Positions 46,443 through 59,633 of a stretch of 64,000 nucleotides of DNA are shown here, piece after piece. Made by a program: the position numbers and the translations under genes. This stretch comes from Collybiopsis luxurians FD-317 M1. Taxonomy: Eukaryota > Basidiomycota > Agaricomycetes > Agaricales > Omphalotaceae. The stretch is taken from positions 309,042-373,041 of the forward strand of contig KN834770.1 of the NCBI GenBank assembly GCA_000827265.1, given 5' to 3'. Positions within the stretch are counted from its first letter, which is position 1, and every line of letters begins with the position of its first letter. Below the pieces are notes generated by a model. It was not told where the DNA came from and did no database searches. It saw only the letters and a program-made list of their open reading frames with translations.

Positions 46443-47735
46443 TCAGACTTTGAGGTACTCAGCTACAATAGAAGGAATCCTGGGGTCCAGCTTGCCGAAT
46501 AGCTCAAGCATTTCATTCTACATATATATCCGTCAGCTACCGCACCTTAACCAGAAAAAGTAGATCCACTTACCCATATCTTGTCCTCCGCTTTCTTTCC
46601 CTTTTCACTCAGTAACCAATCTGAAACTTCCAATACCTGCGAGTACGAAGTGAACTCCCCTCGCAGCTCCAGTCCGTCGTCTTTGCCGCCCACAGCGGAA
46701 AACACAATCTGCCGACTGCCCTCTTCGGATGTATAAGCAAAATCATCTTCCATTTGTTTCATTCGAGCAGCTTCTTCTCCTTCGTGCTGACGGCGTAGTC
46801 CGGAAACACAGTAACCTGGGTTAAGAGTCACGGGAATAATACTTTTGGGTAAAATAGCCGCGAGTTTGCGGACGAGCATGATGTTGAGAACTGGAAATGA
46901 AAGTATTGCTCAAGCTTTGCATCACACCATCATAACTTGGAACGCACTCTTCGACTGAACATAACGATTCTTGAAGATCCTTGAGTGATCAATTAGCCAG
47001 CATGTATGGTGAGCATATGAGTCGTGACTTACTCTGGGGTACAGAATTCTTTGCTGGAGAGGGTTTCGAGGGTATTCGGGGCAGCAACAGCTTCCGCAGG
47101 AATGTCGGACCAAAAAATGACTTCGCTGGAGACGACCACGATTCTTGGGGTTACTTGATGGGTCCTTGCGGTATTCATCATCAAAGGAAGCAAAAGTAGA
47201 GTATGTAAAGCTGGTCCGAGCGAGTTGACTTGGAGCCTAAAAATCTGAGCTTATTGCGTTAGGAGTTGAATGCGCATGCGACTTACATTGATTCCCAGCC
47301 ATCCACGGTCTGAACGTACTTGTGAGCAGTAGAAATAGCCGCATTTTCAACAAGGATGTCAAGACGATCCAAGGATTCTATAGCTTGAGTTACAGATTCG
47401 GAAATCGTTCTAAAATCTCCGAGGTCGAGAGCCATAGGCTCTGCGTTCTTGTAGCCCGTTTCTGCCTCTATCTCTGGATAATAGAGCTGTCAATACGTGA
47501 CCTTCAGCTGCGAGCTTTACCTACGTTTAATGCTCTCTTTAGCTTTTTCGACAGACCGACAAACGATAATCAATCGCGCTGCATTCATTTTTGCAAAATG
47601 CTTTGCAGCCTCGAAGCCAATTCCAGAATTCGCTCCAGTGACCATGACGGTTTTTCCACTTAGATCGCTATTGATCACAGGAGGCATTCCCTTCTTCTGC
47701 TCTTCAACCATTTCTTCGTAGCTGCGTTGGCCCAT
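46443..47735 (-). CDS. Short-chain dehydrogenase/reductase, retinol-dehydrogenase-like (copy 2)
   Basis: Tandem paralogue of the SDR at 43.5-44.8 kb. The start ATG 47735 gives GQRSYEEMVEEQKKGMPP. The cofactor motif is the standard one (KTVMVTGANSGIGFEAAKHF). Next come ARLIIVCRSVEKAKESIKR, RLDILVENAAISTAHKYVQ, RIVVVSSEVIFWSDIPAEAV and the active-site YVQSK in FKNRYVQSKS. The exon carrying this motif is about ten codons shorter than in copy 1. Further on are VTLNPGYCVSGLRRQHEGEE and EGSRQIVFSAVGG, ending IVAEYLKV at 46443. The catalytic Tyr and Lys are kept. A TATA-like sequence lies about 85 bp upstream. Substrate unknown. Confidence 0.86.
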
Positions 47736-48133
47736 GGTCTTTGATGTTGCTGTGAGAAGTCAAACTTGTCGGGATGGAAAGCGTAGATAAAGAAGAGGGT
47801 TAAAGAATTGCGAGGACTTTTATATATGTTCCACGGGCCCCCGAACTTGCAAAGTCTTGGATTATAGTCATCATCGGACGAGTAACGGAGCAGTAAATTT
47901 CGGACGTGCATCGGGAGAGTAGCAGCGTCATCAAGTTAACAAGTCAGGGGTACATTATAATTAATGAATAGGGGCTTATTTTTTCTTCACAGGCCACTCT
48001 AGGTATCTATGACACGGTTACGGGTTGGCGCTACGGGTTGGCTATACGGGTTCCTAATTACACTTCTTTACACGCATGCTCGAAGATCCGAGAAGACGCG
48101 CGTTGTTAGTCGGATAATTCTCACTTACTGGGT
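47736..48133. other. Intergenic region upstream of SDR copy 2
   Basis: About 400 bp with the SDR promoter and the PSO2 3' end. At 48018-48052 the motif TACGGGTT recurs three times (TTACGGGTTGGC, CTACGGGTTGGC, ATACGGGTTCC). No gene was seen. Confidence 0.5.
47816..47825 (-). promoter_or_regulatory. TATA box of SDR copy 2
   Basis: The minus strand reads CATATATAAAAG about 85 bp upstream of the ATG at 47735, a good TATA element at a plausible distance. Confidence 0.5.
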
Positions 48134-50457
48134 TCACCAAAAATCATCCCGGCGGCAGGGCACCACGTAATCCCTCCCGTTCTTCTTCCTCTCCTTCTCC
48201 CACTTTTCCACCCACCTCGCCATTTTGCCTCTCGAGAAATCACTACCCACATTGACTGTCGCGATCATCTTGCCCCATTCGAGTGACATTGCAAAACACG
48301 TCAGCTCGAAAAACGATGAATGTTCAGAATATGGTACAGGGTAAACCTGCAGCACTGAGGAGGAACCACGACCCTGGCGGAGATCAGCGTGAGTGAATGC
48401 GCTTCGCTGGGCTCGAGCAATGATGGTCGGGATGGAAGGAGCCATATCGGTTCCAGCCGGCGGAGAGTATCTGTAAGTTCAGATGAGCAATGTTAGTCAG
48501 ACATGACTGTAGAATACACTGACGTCCATCCTGTCGGTCTCAGCCCCACAATCTTGCGGAAATGACTCTTGTACTTCTCACTGTATTCTTTGAGCTTGTC
48601 CAAGTTCACATGTCCGAGTGGTACAATATGTACTTGAGCATCAAGAGGGTTTTTTGTCAAGAGGGCGTGCAATTCAGGATCGGCCTGACATCGCAAGATT
48701 GCGGCTTTGCGGGAGTCGCAGTAAACTTTGGATCGAAGAGCTTTGGCGACAGCTTTCACGATACGTTCTTTACCGATCGAGTACGTCCTGCCACCCAATT
48801 AGTATTTATTTTTCGCCATAAGAAAAAAACTCAATAGGCACCCGACGACCATAAGGACACCCCCAGCCTTTTGCTTGCCCTTGGTATTCGAGTTCGGCCT
48901 CGTTGTAGTAACCCAGGCGCCCATAGTTCCTGGCTGAGCCTGTCCTAAAGAGGAGTCGTCCTCTTGTATTCGTTTTGCCAATTCGGCGCATGCAGATATG
49001 ACCATCGGCTGAGGTGGAAATGTGTACTGGGGCTAATCTCAGTCGGATTCTAAACAATCATGGGCTACGCACTTTGGGATCCAAATATGTCGTATCCAAA
49101 TAAACATGATCGATCCTCTTTCCCTTTACTGCCGGATGATTGACGTGCGCAGGACTAATACACAGATTCTAGTGTCAGTAGGTGACAGAGAAATTGGTTT
49201 TCCCAACCCGCGTACCTTGCCCGAAAATCACCACAATGCAGATACCGAAATGTTCTCTTGGAACCAACAAAAGGCGACTTAAACGTGCTATCGCCTGCAT
49301 CTATAGTTTGCTTCCCTTCAAATAAAAAGAGGCAGGATCCAGGACAATGGTTCGCTTCAATGAGGGAAACATACACGCCTCCAGTGCTGGGTATTTCGGT
49401 AGGGATGTCCATTGGAAGAGGGTGCACCCATCTTGGATCGACTTTGAGCATGTGAATAATTAGGTTCGCAGTGCCCTCGGAGCAATAGATAGGTCCACTG
49501 TTCCAGGAGCTACTGAGAGCGGTATAATGATCGCTATGGGCATGCCTGCGAAAATATGAGCACATTGATCTGTACAAGATTCAGAAAGGCGTACGTCAGA
49601 AAATATGCTTTCACACCAGGAATAGTACCGTATTTGAAAGCATCAACAGCAATAGGCATCCCTTGTAGGACCTTATAAAAGGGGGCCTTACGTCGCCCGC
49701 CGTTTGATTTAGAAGGTCGGAAACCGCGATCCTCGGCTACAGCGGCTTCTTTCCATGCTTCATTCTCTTTATGAGAAGACATGAGGACGGAATACGCGTT
49801 ACTAGTTGCGCTTTGGCGGTCGGATGATGCTGGAGGTTGTAGGGGTTTGAGGGTGGAGGCTCTATTAGACAGAGAAATGTCCTCAGCAGGTATATGGATC
49901 GTGAACTGATTGAACATCATTTCCTGAACCTCGTCCTCCGAAATCTCTTCTTCTGGGGTGATTTGAGAGACTTCATCGTCGCCTGTGCCCCATTCGTCGA
50001 CGTCAAACAAGTTATTATCCGTTTCTTCAAGAAAATTTCCCGTGCTGGTTCCTGCTTCATCCTCCGAAGATACGTTGTCTTTGAAAGATTTCAGAAGCAC
50101 GGGTGGTCTACCAAATGGCTGCGCAGGCTCAGTGGCGGTCTGGAGAGTTGAGGATGTAGAACTAAGCAGAAGGGTCGTTGGTTTGCCAAATGGCACGTAT
50201 GGTTCATTCGAGTTGATGAGTGGCGACTCTGCTTTTGGCTCAATGAACTCGATATCGGGGGAGCTTGGTCTCTGTTTCTTGGTTTGTACATCAGACTCTT
50301 GTTCTGAATCAGAGTCAATGACGATAATTTCATGGTTGCTAGGATGATAGTTAACTGGAGACTTTCGACGTTTCTTTGAGGACCCCGGGGTGAAGAAACT
50401 AAGGATAGTGGTAGATTGAGTAGATTGGGATTTATTTTTTCGCTGAGCGGCTGCCAT
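48134..50457 (-). CDS. PSO2: Pso2/Snm1 DNA cross-link repair nuclease
   Basis: 5' exonuclease of the metallo-beta-lactamase/beta-CASP family that processes interstrand cross-links. The start ATG 50457 gives MAAAQRKNKSQ. The ~300-residue N-terminal part is acidic, Ser-rich and free of cysteine. It includes TTILSFFTPG, HEIIVIDSDSEQE and two similar blocks PFGKPTTLLLSS and PFGRPPVLLKS. The catalytic part starts KVLQGMPIAVDAFKYGTIPG and FLTHAHSDHY (the HxHxDH metal motif), followed by IYCSEGTANLI, VSLIEANHCPGSCLFLFEGK, FRYLHCGDFRASPAHVNHPA and VYLDTTYLDPKYTFPPQ. The beta-CASP/C-terminal part has TYSIGKERIVKAVAKALRSK, RKIVGLRPTGWT, VLQVYPVPYSEHSSFFELTC and ends VPCRRDDFW at 48134. Divergent from the mannosidase gene (161 bp between starts). 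Confidence 0.92.
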
Positions 50458-50618
50458 AGATTGTAGTGGTTCGAGATTAAGTTGGTTCGGCAGGCAAATC
50501 ACGGTGGGCGCTTTATCCTCATGAGTGATCTACGGGGAGTCTTCGGACACAGCTGCCATGTATGTAAATTCTTGGCCATTGACCGCCACGTCTTTCCTCC
50601 TTTCCTCTCTTCATCCTA

Positions 50619-52906
<2,288 letters not shown>

Positions 52907-53126
52907 AGCTTGTATCACCACTAGTGACTTTATTGTAGAATAGTCGCTTTTTTAATACTTATTTACTCGTACAACTTTTCAACTCACGAGCTTGCAATGC
53001 GTTTGCAGGGTGTCGTTCATCTTGTGTGAGGTAGATAAGTGCTATCTTAGTTTACATCAGAGTTGAAGTCTAGACGCTCGTGGCAATGCTTGTCAAGTTG
53101 TTCACAAGCGCCTGACGCATCCTTCC

Positions 53127-53699
53127 ATGAACGTTCATATGGATACCAAGAACGAGAAACCCCTTCCTCCCGGAATGGTTCTGGGTCCTGATGGAAAACC
53201 TTGCAGAGTATGTACATCCTTCCGGAACTGGAAGCCGGCGATAGCAACCAGGGAACAAGCTCGGAATCAAAAGGCTGCAGCCATTGCTTCGGGCGTCGCT
53301 ACCTCTGCAGCATCACTTTCTCCTGCTCCTTCATTCTCGCCCGCGCTTAAACGGGTCGGCAATTGTCCTCCTGACTCTGAAGAACTCGGTCGCGCAACTT
53401 GGACATTTCTGCACACAACTGCGGCGTATTATCCCGAGCGTCCTACCCCTACACAACGGGCTAATATGCTTTCACTCATACGGGCAATACCCTTGCTTTA
53501 TCCTTGTTCGCACTGTGCAGATGATTTTGGCCAGGATGTCAAGGAACACGCGCCGGACGTCAGCGGAAGGGCAGGATTGAGTCGATGGCTGTGCGAGAGA
53601 CATAATGAAGTGAATAAGAAACTAGGGAAGGACACATTTGATTGTGCAAGAACTGATGAAAGGTGGAAGGATGGGCCATCGGATGGGAGTTGCGATTAA
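53127..53699 (+). CDS. ERV1: Erv1/ALR FAD-linked sulfhydryl oxidase
   Basis: Flavin enzyme of the mitochondrial intermembrane space that reoxidises Mia40 during disulfide-relay import. Intronless, 190 residues. The N-terminal shuttle motif is GPDGKPCRVCTSF (CxxC). A low-complexity Ala/Ser linker follows, then the Erv/ALR domain: LGRATWTFLHTTAAYYPERP, the active-site YPCSHCADDFG (CxxC next to the flavin) and LCERHNEVNKKLGKDTFDC with the structural disulfide cysteines. The ATG at 53127 is the first in frame; the ATG at 53139 would shorten it by four residues. No membrane segment. A 3' flank of about 850 bp separates it from CDK7. Confidence 0.93.
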   Translation: MNVHMDTKNEKPLPPGMVLGPDGKPCRVCTSFRNWKPAIATREQARNQKAAAIASGVATSAASLSPAPSFSPALKRVGNCPPDSEELGRATWTFLHTTAAYYPERPTPTQRANMLSLIRAIPLLYPCSHCADDFGQDVKEHAPDVSGRAGLSRWLCERHNEVNKKLGKDTFDCARTDERWKDGPSDGSCD

Positions 53700-54548
53700 A
53701 CGGTCCAAGCCAGATGAGGGCTGTTGAACTTTGAATCTGTTTCACTTAGGTACACATAGATTGAATCGGTACAGAGTAGAAGCTTAGAACAAAAAATATC
53801 TTCATCTACCAAACTCCAATGTCAACGTGTCAACGTTCAACGTTCAACAATGACTCAGACATCCAGGCTACGAAGAAAGTCAATCTACCACAATTAATGG
53901 GGGACTTCAGCAAAATCGACTGCGACCCCGATAAGATTGTGGATATATGCAGAACAAATACTAGACTGATAATATTATTTCGAGAATGAAACTTGTAAAT
54001 ACAAGGTAACTATCTAGTATTATATCCGTAACCCTAATCTAGGGTTAGGATAAGCTTGTCTCAAAAAAGAGAGCCCGCCCAGCCAGAGTGGCCGATGCGG
54101 GACAGGGAAATATTGAGACAGTGCATGAGCCTGAGCCCATACAAGCCGCAGATACCCTTTGTATGGACAAGGTCGCCGTGCTATGAATGGTCTCTACAGC
54201 CCACAGACCCAGGTACGTGAAGGGACCTGTGCCATCAAGGTAAGTATGAGGAGTACAGTTGCTGGACAAAGGGTTTTATAGATTTTGCAGGTGGTCTGTG
54301 CGCAAATTAGTCACGGGCAAGTGATGGGTCGCGTCAGGTCGCGACACTGGCCATTTAGGAGCCTGACTCTGACTCTGAGCATTCGAATGATAATTGTTCT
54401 CCCTGTTTTTCCTATATCAGCAGCTAATTTCAAGGTAAAGCAGAGCCAACAGTCAAGGTCCTGACCAGGTCGGAATATTGGCGCTCACCATTTGCGGACC
54501 GACTTGGTTTGGGCGCTTACTACCGCCTTCTTTAGCCTTAGCTTCACC
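53700..54548. other. Intergenic region between ERV1 and CDK7
   Basis: About 850 bp with no recognised gene. Near 53821-53849 there is a short tandem run of CAACGTT-like units. At 54030-54049 AACCCTAATCTAGGGTTAGG forms an imperfect palindrome containing CCCTAA and TTAGGG. Only short, unlikely open frames are present. Confidence 0.5.
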
Positions 54549-56048
54549 ATGGACGCTGTGGAAAGAGAAAACTTTGCAAGACAGAAACGCTGGCATGTTT
54601 TGAACTATTCTCGTTTCAATCCTTAACAATCAAGCATCTCGGACAGGGCCAAGGAACAAAAAGTTGGAGAAGGCACATACGCTGTAGTATACAGAGGTGA
54701 GTTCCGCTGATATCAAATTGAGCCTCAAATAATCCATCCGCTGCAGGAAGAGAAGTTTCAACTGGTCGCAGGGTCGCCATTAAAAAGATCAAGGTTGGCC
54801 AGTTCAAAGATGGTCTAGACATGTCGGCTATCCGTGAAGTCAAGTATTTACGAGAACTCAAGCATCCAAATGTTATAGAGGTGGGTGGACAAGTTTTCAT
54901 CAGTGCCATTCCCCTACCTAATATACTGCTCAGCTACTAGATGTTTTCTCCTCGAAAACCAATCTGAACCTCGTCCTGGAATTTCTCGATTCGGATTTAG
55001 AAATGATCATCAAGGACCGGTCTCTCGTGTTTCTTCCTGCGGATATCAAAAGCTGGATGGCAATGACCTTTCGCGGACTGGAGTTTTGCCACCGCAATTT
55101 TATCTTGCACCGGGTGTGTTGTGTTATTTCTAGACGTGGTTCTCCTTCGAGCGCAAGTTCATCACCAGTCCCAAGGACCTTAAACCAAACAACCTGCTCA
55201 TTGCTTCAGACGGCCAATTGAAGATTGCTGATTTTGGTCTCGCCCGCGACTTTGCTGACCCAGGATACAAAATGACATGCCAGGTCATTACGCGGTACAT
55301 TATTATTTCGTGTCATATTCGCCAACAGAGAATAACTCGTTCTTTCAGCTGGTACCGGCCACCGGAACTACTCTTTGGTTCGCGCTACTACAGCTCGGCG
55401 GTCGACATTTGGTCAGTCGGTTGCATTTTCGCCGAGCTCATGTTACGAACGCCATACCTCGCCGGTGAAAGCGACATGGATCAACTAAAGACCATCTTTC
55501 GTGCTTTGGGGACACCAACCGAGCAAGAATGGCCGGTAACACGCTTTTTCCTTTTTGTTTGTATTCCTCTCAACGCATGTTTTAGGGCCACACTAAATTA
55601 CCGGACTATGTGCCTGTCGGCCAGTTTCCAAAAACACCACTACGTGACCTCTTCACTGCTGCTTCTGCAGATACGCTCAACCTTTTGAGCAAATGTTTGT
55701 TATATGAGCCTCGGAAACGAATTTCCGCCAGCGAGGTACGTTATTTCGTCTGCGGATAATCCTTGTTCTATTTAGTCTTTCCTTTAGGCTCTGCACCACC
55801 CTTATTTCTTCGCCATTCCCCATCCGTCTCATCCTTCCAAGTTACCTAAATGCTCTACACAAATGGCTCCACGTCCGCTTGAAGAAGTCGACGGCAATGT
55901 CGACATGACAAGCGCTGGCCCAGGCGTCAAAGCCGCAGCCCCCAGCAAAGGCAAGCTCAAACGTAAATTAACATCGCCAATGGAAGAATCTAGGGCTCGT
56001 TCAATCGCCCGGAAATTGGACTTTACCAAGCAGGCGAATAGCCCATAG
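54549..56048 (+). CDS. CDK7: CDK7/Kin28 cyclin-dependent kinase (TFIIH)
   Basis: Catalytic kinase of TFIIH that phosphorylates Ser5/Ser7 of the RNA polymerase II C-terminal repeats. The start is ATG 54549 ([15 protein letters not shown]). The kinase domain reads [40 protein letters not shown] with [40 protein letters not shown], the catalytic loop [100 protein letters not shown] and [20 protein letters not shown]. The helix is SAIRE where CDK7 relatives have (N/S)xxxRE, and an activation-loop Thr is present. The basic tail has KGKLKRKL. The first intron appears to use a GC donor at 54593. About six further introns. Confidence 0.92.
54593..54646 (+). other. Probable GC-AG intron in CDK7
   Basis: CGCTG followed by GCATGTTTTG, a branch-like CCTTAAC and acceptor CGGACAG (54 nt). 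This joins RQKRW to AKEQKVGEG in frame. The alternative is a GTTTTG donor four bases on with a weak CCAAG acceptor, giving RWHEQKVGEG. The GC model keeps the family-like [10 protein letters not shown]. Confidence 0.55.
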
Positions 56049-56333
56049 CATCGAGCCTTGACGCCTAGGAAATGACTTAATGGTATGTTTCGCCATGAAA
56101 GTTCCATCAAATTCTTTTCTCGATGTTTCTGTGTGTGTGCGTATGTAAGTGTAATGTGTAATGTGTATGTATACTACAATGTTTCAAAGAGACAAACAAT
56201 AGGCTTTGCGCTGAACAAGTGATAAGTCTCATCCAACGAGCAAATAAAAAAATAGTTAGACACAAGAAGACGAGACGGTGAAGCACAAATAAAAGAATAA
56301 TCAACGTATTTACGTCGAGGCAAAACATGAATA

Positions 56334-59300
56334 TCACCTCGCCGTGTCGCAGGCCATGCACTTGGTCGCCTTCTCCGAATTCTCCACCCCACACAATCCA
56401 CACCTCCATACACCAACTTTTGGTTGTGGAGGTTTCAGCCCCGCGGCTGCCCAGTCAAAACTCTGAACCACAGGCTTTTCCACAGGTGGGGAAGCAGCAG
56501 AAGGCGGCGTCGGGGCTATTGGAGATGTCGAAGACGATGAAGCACCAGGTCTCGGCTCCGTGCATTGATTGCATTTTGACACGGCACTGGCTGGATTCTT
56601 TAACATGCACAGTGAACACGTCCATTCGCCTGCATTTCCACTCTCCGGTTTTTTCATCCCAGCTGCATCCCAATCAAATGATTTTGCAGGAGCTTTCGAT
56701 GGCACAGGCCGTTCGGTACCACATGCTGGGCACGTTGTCGCCAAAGAGTCCTTGTTCCTGACCAAACACGTCTTGCATTCCCATTCGGATGAATTATCGG
56801 GGGGTTTTAAGCCTGCAGCGGTCCAGTTGAACGCTTTGGGAGGTTCAGGTACCGGTACTGTGGTAGAAGCAGAAGCAGTGGTGGAGGTTGACGCCAAAGA
56901 AATAGGTGCATTAAAATCAAACTGAGGCAACTTTGATTGTGACATTTCTTTTACCGCCGCCTTGGCTTTGTTGTTTCGTAGTGACAGACCCGAGCCCGAT
57001 GCCAGAGGTTGATCATCATCGAAAGAGAAGACGGGAAGGGAGGTGACCGGGAGGGAACCAACGTACTCCTTAGGATCATTGGCCGCCTTTCTTTTAGTGG
57101 CAGCAGTGTCAGAAGGTGCTGGAGTAAACGAAGAAGTCGCAAATGGAGTTGCAGCTGCGGCAGCCGGTACTGATGTGGCTCCAAAAGAAAATGCACTCGG
57201 AGCTGAAGGCGTCGCCGTATTCAGACCGGAAGACTTTTCACCACCAATTGAGAAGAGAGGAGGTGTAGTATCACTACTTGCAGTCGGAGAGAAATCCGAA
57301 GGCGCTGTCGGCTCGGGCTTGTAACTGAATCGAAGCTTGGAGGGCTCCTTCGGTATCGCGCTGACCTTTGGGCCGCTGCTACTAGGATTTAGGAGCGGTG
57401 ACCGAGTGCTACTGGAAGTCGGAAATACCGGCGTCGATGCGGGGGGAGAAAATGGCACTTTACTAATTCCGTTTATCCCATTCCCAGTTGCAACTTCAAT
57501 CACCTCCGAGGGCTTGGCCGCTGCTTGACCATCAGTCATCTCGTCGTCGATTTCTTCGATGATAGGCCCGGAGGAAAACGCCTTTCTATGAAGCTCGTTG
57601 ATAGATGCTGTTGATTCTAGACGGATTCCTTTCGATTTTTTGCTCAAGCGCAACCGCTCCTCTTCGTCCTCGTCTTCGACTTCCTCGATTTGAGGGGCGA
57701 ACTTGGATTTAGGTTTAGGCGCTGGTTTTGGTGGTGAAGGTGAGCGTGCTGACGACGGGAGGCCTTTTCCAATATTGACGGGAGCTCGGGAACGTTTACT
57801 ACCCTATTAAAAACGATTAGAATGATTGTCAAAGATTACGAGCATATATAATATACCTTGGGAAGTGTAGCTTCAATGATAGCTTGAGCAGAATACCGTT
57901 CCTCAACATCTTTGTCCATTTCCATTTCTTTTTCTTTCGCGCAATCGTCCTTCTCACCAGGAGCCTTTCCATTGGTCAATGACTCGGGTGGTACAGATGG
58001 TTTGCCTGAGGCCCTTGTTCTCCTCGCCGGTTTAGGTTTCGGCCTTATCCCAACAATCTTTACCGGGCTTGCAGCCTGGTATGGGTTGCTCACATCGAGG
58101 TTCTTGACAGGAGTCACCTCTTTGATCAATTCACTCATGTAGCTAGCGGCTTTTGTCACCCGCTGCGTCGTTGACAGACCATCGTCTGAAGACCTGGATG
58201 AAGACGTAGGAGAAGATGATTGCCCCCAGGCTTGACGCAAGGGAGACGGAACCGCTGGAGCAGTGGGTTTCGGAGGTGCCCTAAGGTTGGATGTGGAGGG
58301 CCTCAAACCGTTCTTTTGCGGCGCCTTCAACTCGTTTGGAGTGCTCTTCGAGGAAGGTAAAGGGCTCGGAGAGGCCAGAGGAAGGTGTGCAGCCTGTGCG
58401 GCCCGTGTCGGTGAAGGTGCAGGCGCAGGTGAACGGACCGGCATTGAGGTGCCACTTGGACTAGAAGAAGCTGAAGCTCCTTCACCGACTCGTCGTCGTT
58501 TGGTGTCGGTTTTGATAGGTTCAGCCGCCTTTTCAGGACTTCCCCGCATGGCAAGACGCGTCCGTCGTGGTGAAGGACCAAATGCAGGCGAATGGAACCT
58601 GTTACGCGCGGGCCTTGCGCTGCCTCCACCCTTCCATCGATATGTACCGTTGGGGTTTTCTTTGAGAAGTTTGCGGGGGGATGAGTCTGGAGTAGACGGG
58701 GGGTTGACATAAGAAGGGGAGAATGAGAATGGCACTGAGTTGGTGCCGGTCGAAGGGAAAAGAGGAGAATTGCCTCTGACGGGGGTAGAAGGAGAAGTTG
58801 AAAACCGGAAGTTCTCATGTTCTTCCGCTATGAGCGAATTATTTAGCCTGGAAATCACTGCATTGCATCAAAATTTGCTTTACCTGGTGTACTTTGCTTG
58901 ATAATGGATATAAGTTCCTCAGACTCGCCAGCGCTGAGCGGGGCACCTTTCGGACGTTCGACAAGATACTTGGACAGATACTCTAAGCCTTTCTGAGGGG
59001 ACTCTGGACTGACATCATGGCTAAAAGTGGCGTTAGTGGGCGACGTCGACGAGGATGCTGTCGAAGGAGGGGGCCCTTCAGCGGACTCGATTGGTGAGGA
59101 AGATCGGTGATTCTTGCCATTTAAGGATTTGGAAATCTTTTTGAGGATTTAGATCTGCAGTCAAGCCAGAGCTGTACTACACCCACCTGTTGGCCTCGAG
59201 AAGACAGTGACTCTGCAGCTGCCGCTCGTTTTACATCGTCATTATCGGCCAATTGATAAGAAGGAAGTTCCTGTGACTGGCCCCAGGAGCGCAATGGGTT

Positions 59301-59476
59301 TAGATAACTGAGAAAACCAGCGATGGACCAAGACTGCAAAATTCATGCGAGTTAGGGAAAGTTTATAAGGGATACACAATAAGTGTTACCGATTTCTTGG
59401 AACCTGGCCGTGCATATGGTGAAGCGAGGGCTGAGCGCGTCGCAGCTCGACTACCACGGCGAGCAGGTCCGCTCAT
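56334..59476 (-). CDS. Nup153/Nup1-like nuclear basket nucleoporin with RanBP2 zinc fingers
   Basis: Probable nuclear-basket nucleoporin, about 970 residues and mostly disordered. The start ATG 59476 gives SGPARRGSRAATRSALASPY. Then comes SSWSIAGFLSYLNPLRSWGQ, an amphipathic stretch like the membrane-binding N-terminal helices of Nup1/Nup60/Nup153. The middle is rich in Ser/Pro/Thr with basic patches (FHSPAFGPSPRRTRLAMRGS, TKRRRVGEG) and scattered FSF/FG dipeptides (SAFSFGATSVPA, PVFSFDDDQP). The C-terminus has three RanBP2-type zinc fingers, each preceded by an FDW/FNW-A-A-G-x-K/P box: WECKTCLVRNKDSLATTCPAC, WTCSLCMLKNPASAVSKCNQC and WRCGLCGVENSEKATKCMAC. The last of these ends the protein at 56334. 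Such fingers bind RanGDP in Nup153. Which fungal Nup it replaces is inference. Confidence 0.82.
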
Positions 59477-59633
59477 CGTTACCAACAACGATCAAAGACG
59501 CGAAAAAAAAGTATAAGAACAAGAAAGCCCGGCCTCGGACACATGGCAGCCTTACCTCGGCCGGCACGTGTAACGACTGACCATGTGACATTCTTTGACA
59601 GTCACACTTCTTCTCCGAAACAATACTGCAGCA

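Noticed and set aside
54030..54049. Interstitial telomere-like sequence (CCCTAA/TTAGGG)
   Set aside because: It is a single imperfect palindrome with one unit in each orientation, not an array. This is probably chance.
54045..54269. Small minus-strand gene between ERV1 and CDK7
   Set aside because: A 74-codon frame with no recognisable domain, overlapping the palindrome, and without a supporting neighbour or splice structure.
58263..58712. Plus-strand Gly/Ala/Arg-rich open frame within the nucleoporin gene
   Set aside because: It is a GC-rich shadow of the Ser/Pro-rich nucleoporin coding sequence, with no splice signals or family match.
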